DNA from: Thermomucor indicae-seudaticae
Lineage: Eukaryota > Mucoromycota > Mucoromycetes > Mucorales > Lichtheimiaceae
NCBI GenBank assembly: GCA_000787465.1
Contig: JSYX01000546.1
Location: 1-17,427, forward strand
Direction of reading: 5' to 3'
DNA length: 17,427 nucleotides
Within the stretch, counting starts at the first letter, position 1; each line of letters starts with the position of its first letter. The position numbers and the translations under genes are program-made. Below are positions 10,340-17,427 of the stretch, piece by piece. Below the pieces are notes generated by a model that was given only the letters and a program-made list of their open reading frames with translations, did no database searches and had not been told where the DNA came from.

Positions 10340-10552
10340 TCATATTATATACTGCTGTTGCATCATTTTTGTTTTGCATTGAAACGCTGTGCTTGTAGCA
10401 GTTTGTTTAAATTTGGTATGTGTACTGTAATTACAAAGAAATGTTTGTACTACTTGCAAAGGCTCTTTTGCATCAGTGCTCCCTATACATTGCGGCAACA
10501 CTTTTTCTTTAAGCTATAGGCCCTATATGAGTAAATAGAAACGGGAAAAAAC
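10340..10552. other. 3' flank of eIF2B gamma
   Basis: AT-rich sequence after the stop codon, expected to contain the 3' untranslated region and polyadenylation site. No gene seen. Confidence 0.5.
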
Positions 10553-11159
10553 ATGATTCCGGAACTTGGTCGACGATTTTTCTAGAGCTGTGACAATTGC
10601 TGTGACGCAGGTTCGTGTGGAGACCCCAGCTGCACAATTGTTAATCGATATTCGTTGGCGGTTTGGGGAACTTCCTCACCAATATACGACGTCGGCCAAA
10701 ACGATGCTGCCTATCAGCATAGTCGACTCATTGTGGTGTACGAGATGCGGGTCTTGCAGACTGGGTTGTGTGTGCCTGTGCAGGTACAGAATGTCGCATA
10801 CGCGATATACAGGTGGAACATTGGTGAATCAGCCGCGGACGGTATTTCCTGAGCGGGGGAGTATTGGCGGATTTGGTTGGGGATAATAGCAAGCAGTGCG
10901 TACGGGTGGTATTGAAGGATGCTAATACGGAAAAGTAGATGCGCAGTCTGGTCGAACAAGCGAGGTATCCCATGGGCTGGTCCCTGTAGCTGCCGACAGC
11001 ACCTGCCACGGGAGGAGGAACGATGATACTGAAAGCCGTGCCAGTAAGCGGCGTCGTCTTGGGGACGATATAGAGGAAACGAGAACAGAGATCGAACAGG
11101 ACGGCCAAAGTTCATATCGGTGGGAAGTCGCGAACGACCGACAGAACCAGTGGGAGTAA
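10553..11159 (+). pseudogene. Decayed coding sequence, unrecognised family
   Basis: Three protein-like stretches follow each other on the plus strand in shifting frames. From 10611: GSCGDPSC, then RYSLAVWGTSSPIYDVGQND and SRLIVVYEMRVLQTGL. Near 10840 the frame changes to YFLSGGVLADLVGDNSKQCV and RVVLKDANT. Near 10929 it changes again to GKVDAQSGRTSEVSHG, followed by a polar tail with a basic nuclear-localisation-like patch ASKRRRLGDD and ending WEVANDRQNQWE at TAA 11157-11159. An ATG at 10553 could be joined in phase to 10611 by a 41-nt intron with a poor donor, which is speculative. I do not recognise the family. The long minus-strand frame over the same bases (219 codons) has a less protein-like composition and is probably its shadow. 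Could be a cellular gene copy or a transposon gene. Confidence 0.4.
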
Positions 11160-11959
11160 AAAGTTCCACAAGAGCCAGAAGATGGAGACGAGCTACAAAA
11201 CCAACAAAAGCCACGAAACCGACAATACCCACAAGGCGGACAGGAGTGGCAGTGTCAGCGTCAGTAACAGTCTCTGTGTGATGAATATAAGAGAATTCAT
11301 TCGGAAGTGGGAAAAAGGGTAGCATCGTAAAATCGTTTATTGGAGTATTGTGGACTGTACAGTGGAATATCAAACTGGATAATGTTGTCGGCTAGTTTTC
11401 TTTCATGAACCTTCAAGAGTTTGGGCTAGTGAGATTCTATCGTTGGATACACATTTTGCTGGGAGATCTGAAGGAAACCTGGGCGACAGAGGGCTCCGGC
11501 CGGATATGTGACATTTTAACCTTAATTTTCTTCGCTTGATGCGTCTCGCTAAGAGTTTATTTATGGGAGTTTAAAAATTGAAATAATCCCAGAAAGGCAT
11601 AAACATTGTTCGAAAGCACGAAGGATTTACACACTCTAATCAACAGTGCTGCGTACAATAGGGTTGTTGAACGTGGTCAATAAGGCAGATCATCTTGCTT
11701 CATCTTGAAACGGGGGGGTTCGACGTAAAGAACAGTCATGTACACTAACCATCTTTAGACTTGACGTGCACAAAGCTGACCGTGTAACGTTTCTCAGAGC
11801 AATTGTACCGCCCAATCGCGAGATGAAGCTCTTGAATTTTTTTTTCGCTTCGCATAACCTGATTATTAAACACTGGGTGCTCCTTTTCTTTGCTCTTTTT
11901 CCCGTTCTCTCTATCTTTGCTTCATTTCGCATCAACCCTATATATATATGAAGGATACC
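11160..11959. other. Intergenic stretch, promoter side of the 158-aa gene
   Basis: The sequence just after 11159 continues with a Gln-rich frame (EPEDGDELQNQQKPRNRQYP) that may be the tail of the decayed gene read past its stop. From about 11380 on I see nothing protein-like that holds. An overlapping pair of short frames near 11690-11951 lies on opposite strands. A (TA)n box at 11938-11949 sits only about 11 bases before the ATG at 11960. Confidence 0.4.
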
Positions 11960-12567
11960 ATGACACTATATGATACCAGTAATAGTTCGCTAGTGACCAG
12001 TAAGCCCTTCCACTCTCCTTTTGCACGCTGGAGAGAGAACAGGAGATTGACACTTCTTGTCAGTGAGCCGACTCGATCAATTCAAGACCCAACATGAACT
12101 TGCTAGAAACTTTTATGATGATTATGAATTTTGTCCTGTCGCTAGCTCGGACGAGGTAAGTCGCACTATGATACGCAAGCGTCTGACCAGGCTCTCCATG
12201 GTAACAATTCAATAATCCTCAGGCCTCCGAGCATCGACAGCGTATCCAGCAGCGAATATCCCCTCATTCATCCCCAAGCACGTCTCCGCCCAGCACAAGA
12301 GCCATTCCTATCATTAATCCTTCCAATATGACGCCCGTCACGGTGCCTACCAAACCGACACAACGGTCTCGATCCACATCCCCTCCTCCTCTTGCATTAA
12401 ATAACCATCAATGGTCAACAGCATTACCCATGACGGGTCGCCATCATCATCGCAGCATTATACCCATTGTGAACCCAGCTACAGGTCAGGTTCTCCAACA
12501 TCAACAACCATCATCGTCATCCAATAATTTAGCTGCTGGAGGTCTTTATGATGTTTCTGTACGATAG
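11960..12567 (+). CDS. Hypothetical 158-aa Ser/Pro/His-rich protein
   Basis: Three exons join in phase: 11960-11999, 12064-12155, 12223-12567, with introns of 64 nt (GTAAGC...GTCAG) and 67 nt (GTAAGT...CTCAG). The first junction rebuilds an ATG codon from A and TG. The product is mostly disordered. Residues about 15-40 form a charged segment with FKTQHELARNFYDDYEFCPV. A Ser/Pro/Thr-rich region follows, with two copies of a short motif, AIPIINPSN and SIIPIVNPATG, about 55 residues apart. A His cluster (GRHHHRS) and a Gln/Ser run (QHQQPSSSSNN) lie in the C-terminal half. I do not recognise the protein. Repeated short motifs in disordered sequence usually act as docking sites for a partner; that is inference. 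Good splice sites and an unbroken frame argue for a real gene. Confidence 0.7.
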
Positions 12568-12739
12568 GAGATGAATGTTACTATTATGTTTTTCGAGTTG
12601 CTTTTGCTTGTAAGAAGATTATTGTCACGGTAGTATATATAAAAGAAAGTTTATTGTATAAGACAGGATATACGTATCTTTAGGGAGAGAGGGGCCCCCT
12701 GGTCTGGAACTCACAGAATATTGCGGCTTCTCTTAGCAA
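12568..12739 (+). other. 3' flank of the 158-aa gene
   Basis: AT-rich sequence after the stop, including TATTATGTTTTT and a TATATATAAAAG run, probably the 3' untranslated region. Nothing else seen. Confidence 0.35.
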
Positions 12740-12991
12740 ATGACAACGAGGATAACACGTAAGGACAACACCCTTTGTAAGATACAAAAACAAGATGACG
12801 TAATTGTTGTCAATTGTCCCTGGTTGTTACCTGTGCAATTGCGTCAATCGTCTCCTCAGTTTCCAATTGATTCAGGATTCCAAAAACAAAAAATAACGAC
12901 AGATTTAATTGAATCTGCTGTAAAAATTAACGGCCTGGAGCTGAAAGCAAAGAAGCGGGTCCGGGAAGCCAAGATCGCTCAAACGATGTAA
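12740..12991 (+). CDS. Small unrecognised reading frame, possible remnant
   Basis: An 83-codon frame from an ATG to TAA. It begins MTTRITRKDNTLCKIQKQDD, has a hydrophobic middle (VIVVNCPWLLPVQL) and ends with a basic helix-like stretch (LELKAKKRVREAKIAQTM). Composition is protein-like. After the stop another frame reads ALCDRKLPVARAAKVICNYA, which suggests a longer, broken coding sequence. It lies in a block of transposon remains. No family recognised. Confidence 0.3.
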   Translation: MTTRITRKDNTLCKIQKQDDVIVVNCPWLLPVQLRQSSPQFPIDSGFQKQKITTDLIESAVKINGLELKAKKRVREAKIAQTM

Positions 12992-13236
12992 CCGAATATA
13001 ACTCAAGCATTATGCGATCGTAAACTGCCAGTAGCTCGCGCAGCAAAAGTGATATGCAATTATGCCTCGTGATCTGTGAAACACGCTCGCATGACCGAAA
13101 GCGATTGAGGATGACCTAAGGAAAACACGCAAGATGCCTTTGGCGGTATTCGTGCCAGTGACAAAATGTTGCAGTAAAGAGCTACAAATGAGAGAAGCAA
13201 GCACAATTTCACACAGCGAGCTTACGGTCGCGGCAA

Positions 13237-13446
13237 GTGGGCATGGGCGTGCTGTCAAAGTCATACAAGATCTTGGAATTAAGACAGGGAGCATGTGTGT
13301 ACTGTTCTGAAGCAATCAACACATCAAAACGAAGACTCCGAAGGCATGTGGCCGACAACAAAGGCACTTGTCAATGTGTGACTGAACGCAGAGTTATCCT
13401 GTTGTTCAAGCTGATCGGGCTAATTGAGTATTCATTTGAAGCATAA
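13237..13446 (+). pseudogene. BED-like zinc-finger scrap, possibly hAT transposase
   Basis: Within a 69-codon frame, 13294-13371 encode CVYCSEAINTSKRRLRRHVA followed by DNKGTCQC. The spacing of CxxC, a basic stretch with RLRRH and a later Cys resembles the BED finger at the N-terminus of hAT-family transposases. An earlier coding-like run in another frame (DLRKTRKMPLAVFV at about 13108-13150, then HGRAVKVIQDLGIKTG) may belong to the same dead gene. No DDE core or dimerisation region is seen, so the assignment is tentative. Confidence 0.35.
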
Positions 13447-13552
13447 AACCTAGCCAACCAGAGCGTCTTCACTATCGACACTCATAGTATTGGAAGTGTT
13501 CATCATGTGCAAAATAAAAGATAGAAATAATATTCGATAACAAGTATAGCCT

Positions 13553-14620
13553 ACCATGGACTCCAATCACAGCGCGGCGTCTACCGGATATTCTGGCGAC
13601 AAGCTTCTCGCAAATATTAGGCTCGACTTCCAGCCATTCAGCGTTTAAACCCTCCTCAAAAGTTGTTTACTTGTAATGTACGGTCTTCCCTTGGCAATCC
13701 GGTGCGCAAGCTCATCCCAGATATGTTCGACAGGGTTCAGATCAGGGCCAGTCTTCCATGGTGTTGATCTCCCTTTGACGCTTCCGTCATCGAGCGAAGT
13801 TACCCACATGGCATGCGGCATTGTCTTCTCGAGAAAGACGGTCAATGCCGAACTTTCCCTCGAGTCATTCGTACAAGGTATGATCGAGGATAGTGACATA
13901 CCCATCTTGGTCCAGGTTCTCATCAACCCCAGGGCCAACTCCCTTTTGTTGAAAAACAGTCCCAAACCATGATGGATCCACCGCCGTACTTGTGGTTCTC
14001 ACCAAGATACCGCTCGCCAGACAAATGCAGCATGCGGCAATGACCATCGTTTCCAAAAAGACAATTTCGTCCGATCAGACCACTTTCCACCTCTCACTGT
14101 GACGTGGAGGCGAATAAAAGCTTGAGAGTCGCTCGGCTGCAAAAATCAGTAAGACCAGATCAGTTTTCGCCATTGAGCTGGCGTCCACTTCACATGCACC
14201 AACGCCCATTGTAGCCGGTTTTGCTTTTGTTTGAACGTGAGCAGTGGTTTTCTTACGGGACGGACAACCGGAAGCCGAGTTTGCGCACAGTAGTCCCGAA
14301 TGTCGAGATCGAGATCGAGATCGCCTTCGCCTTGATTGAGTTTCAAAAGCGCCGATGGAACCAGGTGAGGGAGCGCATACGGACCCGAAGAATGCTCAGT
14401 TTAGTAGCACGGGAGATCGCGTTCGTTAAGCTTTCGAGGTCTTCCGGAACGCTTTGCCGTTTCCGGCATACCCGTCTTGTTAAACTCCTGGACGGTATTT
14501 CGGACCGTTGACTTTGGCATTTGCAGTTTCGCGGCAATCTTGCCGAGTGTCAACCCATCTTGCCAGAAAGCGACAATGACCGCAGGTTTCTCGGAGGAAA
14601 GCTTCGAGTGCGTCTTAGGA
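13553..14620 (-). pseudogene. Tc1/mariner transposase, full length but broken
   Basis: All parts of a Tc1-type transposase lie in order on the minus strand. The N-terminal paired-type helix-turn-helix (about 14610-14420) has FWQDGLTLGKIAAKLQ, MPKSTVRNTV and the linker GRPRKLNERD. Next come RKPLLTFKQKQNRLQWALVH and WTPAQWRKLIWS (about 14255-14150). The catalytic core has SDE near 14080, then HLSGERYLGENHKYGGGSIM and ENLDQDGYVTILDHTLYE (about 13925-13865), and PDLNPVEHIWDELAHRIAKG (about 13735-13680). The C-terminus has EEGLNAEWLEVEPNICEKLV and RRRAVIGVHG (about 13645-13565). It is inactive: these parts use all three frames, with several frameshifts and stops, and about 70 bases of unrelated-looking sequence split IWS from SDE. 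Terminal inverted repeats and TA duplications were not identified by eye. Confidence 0.87.
14304..14324. repeat. Hexanucleotide repeat (TCGAGA)n in the Tc1 remnant
   Basis: About three and a half copies of a six-base unit. On the minus strand it encodes the DLDLDLDI run in the transposase linker, so it is an expansion inside the former coding sequence that does not itself shift the frame. Confidence 0.8.
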
Positions 14621-14850
14621 GTATGAGCAGAGTTGTTTGCAGTGTTCCATGACGAGAATCAATATATCTTAGAGAAGTTTTCCGTCGACCATGTTCAGCA
14701 TGAAGCCGCTGCATACCATGCTGGCGTCCATTTAAATGGTCTCAAGGGCCATAGAAGCATATCCATGGAGCTGCTGGAACTTTTCCATGACGAAGCATGT
14801 GGTGGAGATCTGTCACCATAAACGCAAAAGCATTATGATCACTCCTATCA

Positions 14851-15296
14851 ATGCGCACCACGAAAACTGATTACGAAGCAAATACTGATACCTTCAATCA
14901 TGTTTTCGACCTCGAGAAATACGGTTTAAAAGGCAAGGACAATGGTCAGCTATGTAATATTATAACAATTACTTATACCAAATAATGTAGAGCGGACGAA
15001 GAGTTTTCTTTCGGAACACCATTTCGACCGCTGGCTTCCATTTCTCGCGAAAGAAGAGAGAGAAGCAGATTAGGGACCAGAAACTAGAGCTCGGTGATTT
15101 CAATATAGAAGAAGCGAACGAATTCTTCAGACCATGTGCCGTGGACACAGGAGTTGTGACGCTTTTAACCGCTCCGTATGGCCATGGTAACGAAGAACAT
15201 CAGCTCCGTCAATATTCCAGCGCGGAATATTACGCTATGACAGGTTCAGTTAGTCATGGAGATGAACGAGGAAGATCGAGGAAGCTTATGCTATAG
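14851..15296 (+). pseudogene. Fanzor-like (eukaryotic TnpB-type) nuclease remnant
   Basis: Coding-like sequence in two blocks. Block 1 (14851-14954) reads MRTTKTDYEANTDTFNHVFD then LEKYGLKGKDN. Block 2 (14991-15296, 102 codons, after a possible TAG acceptor at 14990) reads GRRVFFRNTISTAGFHF, then SRKKREKQIRDQKLELGDFN, FRPCAVDTGVVTLLTA and QLRQYSSAEYYAMTGSVSHG. TnpB and Fanzor proteins have a beta-strand F..I.TDG....F motif before a RuvC-I strand of type (A/G)(I/V)DPG, and fungal Fanzors often follow it with S..EYY..(T/S)G. Here the TDG is TAG and DPG is DTG. RuvC-II, the zinc ribbon and RuvC-III are missing: the frame stops about 40 residues after the RuvC-I Asp. The two blocks do not join in a clean phase. 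A dead fragment; the family call rests on motif recognition only. Confidence 0.55.
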
Positions 15297-15379
15297 GCTT
15301 CTACGCTTCAAATTGTGGGGCAAATTTCGAATTTCCACTGAATTTCAGCAGTGGATAAGAATGAAAACCATTTGTTTAA

Positions 15380-16170
15380 TTAATAAGAATAAAAGTTCAT
15401 CCGCTGAGGAGGATAATCCATTGAGTAACAAAACCCTGCCGACATCATTGGTAGAGGAGGCGGTGCGGGAAAGTAGATCGATGGATCGTCGGCAAGCAAG
15501 GGATGTAAGACATCCAAAATGTTATATTGTGCTGCGAGCGTCCTTGCACGGGCGAACGTAATCCTAAAAGGTGACCACGGTTAAAATTTAAACGTAAAGG
15601 TATATCCCCAAATAACAGGTGATACGCTACCATACTCCCTTCAAGTGCATGGCGCCAACCTTGACGACAATACGACCATGTTCTTTCTTCAAGATCCTGT
15701 CGCGTCTCCCACGAGACATGCCGACCACGTTCAAAAGCTTAGTGCCATTGACCATATCGTTATCTAAAGTCCGCTTGGTTCAGGAACCAAAAAAATGTCC
15801 ATTTGCGCTTTTCTTTACCTAGCCGCCTGGCAACGATGATACCCCTAGCATCGATCTGATAGCAAATTGTGCCTTGATCTTCCCAGGACGATGTAGTTAG
15901 TCTGGGCCGTTGCTGCTGACGCGGATGCAGTGATGGCTGGTCTTGCGAAAGAGGAGAGCAGGGCATTGAATCGTCCACAGAATGCTGGATAAAGTCCATG
16001 GCTTTAAGCATTGGTGGCTTGCTGAACTGCATCGAGTGTATGCAGGGCTCACAATCGTACGCTGGTGATGGCAGGGATGAATTCCAGGTCATGGCAGGTG
16101 TTGTAGGCGTCGAATAGTTCTGCATGGTGTCGATCACGTTACAGCAGCAGTCGCTATATAATGAGCTCAT
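15380..16170 (-). CDS. APSES-type transcription factor (StuA/Efg1-like)
   Basis: DNA-binding regulator of the APSES (KilA-N related) family, which controls hyphal growth, sporulation and dimorphism in fungi. Three exons on the minus strand: 16170-15819, 15763-15631, 15563-15380; introns of 55 and 67 nt, GT-AG, all in phase; 669 nt, 222 aa. Residues 1-90 are Ser/Pro/Gln-rich and probably disordered. The APSES domain spans about 95-195: [55 protein letters not shown] and [19 protein letters not shown]. The recognition helix region ([15 protein letters not shown]) and the MHLKGVWI strand are well kept. A short Pro/Tyr-rich tail ends at residue 222. No ankyrin repeats, which separates it from the Swi4/Mbp1 branch. 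Start chosen at the first ATG of the open frame. Its 3' end lies 83 nt from the end of the converging Fanzor-like remnant. Intact and probably functional; individual targets cannot be told from sequence. Confidence 0.95.
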
Positions 16171-16261
16171 GGGTATTAAAGAGATATATTATACAAGTAG
16201 GTCTTTTTCTGGAGGTATCGTCAGGGAGAAAAAATTAAGAGGCATATACAAACGGTTACTG

Positions 16262-16272
16262 TGTATATAAAG
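16262..16272 (-). promoter_or_regulatory. Possible TATA element of the APSES gene
   Basis: On the minus strand the sequence CTTTATATACA lies about 95 nt upstream of the ATG at 16170. It is followed by a CT-rich run (about 16315-16275 lies just upstream), a common layout of fungal core promoters. Position and composition only; the transcription start is unknown. Confidence 0.25.
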
Positions 16273-17306
16273 TTAAGAGAGCAAGAACAAAAGAAGAAAG
16301 GACAGAGGAGATGAGCCTCCTTTTATTTTCCCGTTTGGCGTGAAGCTCATATTGGCAGATCAAGCGAGAGGGGAAAGAGGGGTTTACGCGTCTTTGTTTG
16401 TTGATCCAGAGCTTCGGTGCTTATAGAAAGTTGGCCGGAATTGGATAAGTGAGCAAAGATCCAAGGCTTGGTTTGCGTGCGAAAATGACATTTCGCCGGT
16501 TCTCACCGAAAAGGCGGAACACTCCTTCCCGGAAATCACTCTAAAAAGGCAATGGTTCAAGTCGGCTACCCTTTATGAGGTTACATTCACGAGTGCGGAC
16601 CAACTCTTTGGCCGCGCGTTTATACAGGTCATATGGTAGAACTAGCCATATCTCTCACAATGATCATCAGAGCCTTGTTTCATGCAAACAAGACAGGCGC
16701 GTTTCATTTGTTGGTGGCAAGGCGATACACGCAATGACGTCTCAAGTTACACTGCTTTCAATTGTTCGTTTGATCCCCGCTCAGGGACTGGCGGCAAAAA
16801 AAGGCTGGCTTGCTTCAGCCCGTGGTTCTTATACGACCATTAGGGCTCGATCCTCCTACAAAACAGAAAAAAGGAATAGATTGGCATCCTTATCAAGAGC
16901 GTCGCATCACGTTGTCCCAGACACAAATTGCAGTGTAGCACCGACGCGACATGATATGTGTAAAGTGAGAGCTGAGTTGGAAAGTCGAGCCGGTTAAGGC
17001 TAGGAGGCAAGACGAGTTTTTACGAGAGAGAGAACTCTTCTGTATTCAATAAATCGCTTGTGTCTTTTATATTTTCACTCTACCCGAAAGTTCTAGACAA
17101 GAGGTACCAAATACGTATGGCTAAAGAAATCCTTGGAAACTGGATCTAACTGACCCAATCATGTCTCATGCTGTGCTTGAATCTGTGCGTCCACAACATA
17201 TGAATCAGTGGGCAACATAGTCGAGAGACACACGTTTTAGTGCGGTTCCAAAATTAACTTCTTCTCCGCAGTCAGTTTAGCAAAGAAAGCTTCTCCAGCA
17301 AGTAAA
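16273..17306. other. APSES upstream region, no supported gene
   Basis: About one kilobase that may contain the regulatory region of the APSES gene, since these genes tend to have long promoters. A 140-codon plus-strand frame (16575-16997) starts with ATG but has a basic, Ser/Arg-rich composition with no family motif and no splice pattern, so I do not call it a gene. The rest is featureless to my reading. Confidence 0.4.
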
Positions 17307-17427
17307 TCAGTATTTTATTGCTTCGACGAAAGCTTCTGCAAGGCTGTCTCTGTATCGTTTACGAAACATAAATTCGACAAAATAATTGCCATATTTTGTA
17401 TCATCTTTGTTGTATAGCAACGTCTTT
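17307..17427 (-). CDS. 3' end of a gene entering from the right, unrecognised
   Basis: An open frame on the minus strand runs from the window edge to a TGA at 17309-17307. It reads TLLYNKDDTKYGNYFVEFMF then RKRYRDSLAEAFVEAIKY. The composition is that of a folded protein (aromatic, charged, helix-forming end). Only about 40 residues are visible, and an intron could lie at the edge. I cannot assign a family. AT-rich sequence after the stop would be its 3' flank. Confidence 0.4.
   Translation of the reverse strand, partial: KTLLYNKDDTKYGNYFVEFMFRKRYRDSLAEAFVEAIKY

Noticed and set aside
10714..11373. 219-codon minus-strand open frame
   Set aside because: It lies opposite three protein-like plus-strand blocks, has low-complexity runs such as VGIVGFVAFVGFVA and no family motif; its openness is best explained as a shadow.
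14633..14821. 62-codon plus-strand frame between Tc1 and the Fanzor-like scrap
   Set aside because: It could be an early part of the Fanzor-like gene, but I see no TnpB motif and it does not join in phase to the next block.
16540..16575. Possible tRNA B box (GGTTCAAGTC)
   Set aside because: The bases on either side do not form a T stem or acceptor stem, and no A box lies at the right distance.
16575..16997. 140-codon plus-strand frame in the APSES upstream region
   Set aside because: Basic, Ser/Arg-rich and motif-free, with no splice pattern and no upstream signals; likely chance, though it is the longest frame there.
1..17427. CRISPR array, prokaryotic operon, rRNA or intact novel defence system
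   Set aside because: No regular repeat-spacer pattern or rRNA segments were seen, and the genes are intron-rich and eukaryotic.

Overview
This is eukaryotic nuclear DNA, most likely from an early-diverging filamentous fungus (Mucoromycota is my best guess). The protein genes are split by many short GT-AG introns of about 44-87 nt. The recognisable genes are a poly(A)-specific ribonuclease (PARN), the gamma subunit of translation factor eIF2B, and an APSES (StuA/Efg1-type) transcription factor. APSES factors are fungal, and PARN is absent from budding yeast. The phylum is inferred from gene style and the company of the repeats, not from a database match.

Layout. 1-608: nothing firm. 609-2738 (minus): a decayed Mutator-like (MULE) transposase with a Cys/His N-terminal region, DDE core and SWIM finger. 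3441-6189 (minus): PARN, 12 exons, 678 aa, apparently intact. 6190-7068: nothing firm. 7069-7383 (plus): a Tnp2 (CACTA-like) transposase scrap. 7430-7923 (plus): a spliced 130-aa reading frame of unknown function. 8372-10339 (plus): eIF2B gamma, 10 exons, 448 aa, apparently intact. 10553-11159 (plus): decayed coding sequence of an unrecognised family. 11960-12567 (plus): a three-exon, 158-aa low-complexity protein with two copies of an IPI(I/V)NP motif. 12740-13446 (plus): small coding-like scraps, one resembling a BED zinc finger. 13553-14620 (minus): a full-length but broken Tc1/mariner transposase. 14851-15296 (plus): a scrap that looks like the N-terminal half and RuvC-I region of a Fanzor (eukaryotic TnpB-like) nuclease. 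15380-16170 (minus): the APSES factor, three exons, 222 aa. 17307-17427 (minus): the 3' end of a gene that runs off the window.

The window is a mosaic: three well-kept cellular genes and one plausible small gene separated by remains of at least four kinds of DNA transposon. PARN (mRNA deadenylation) and eIF2B gamma (guanine-nucleotide exchange on eIF2) both touch mRNA fate and translation, but I see no operon-like or regulatory link between them. No intact new system is evident. The most unusual item is the Fanzor-like remnant beside a dead Tc1 element. Exon borders were worked out by hand from splice signals, reading phase and family expectation; every exon chain reported as intact closes in phase.
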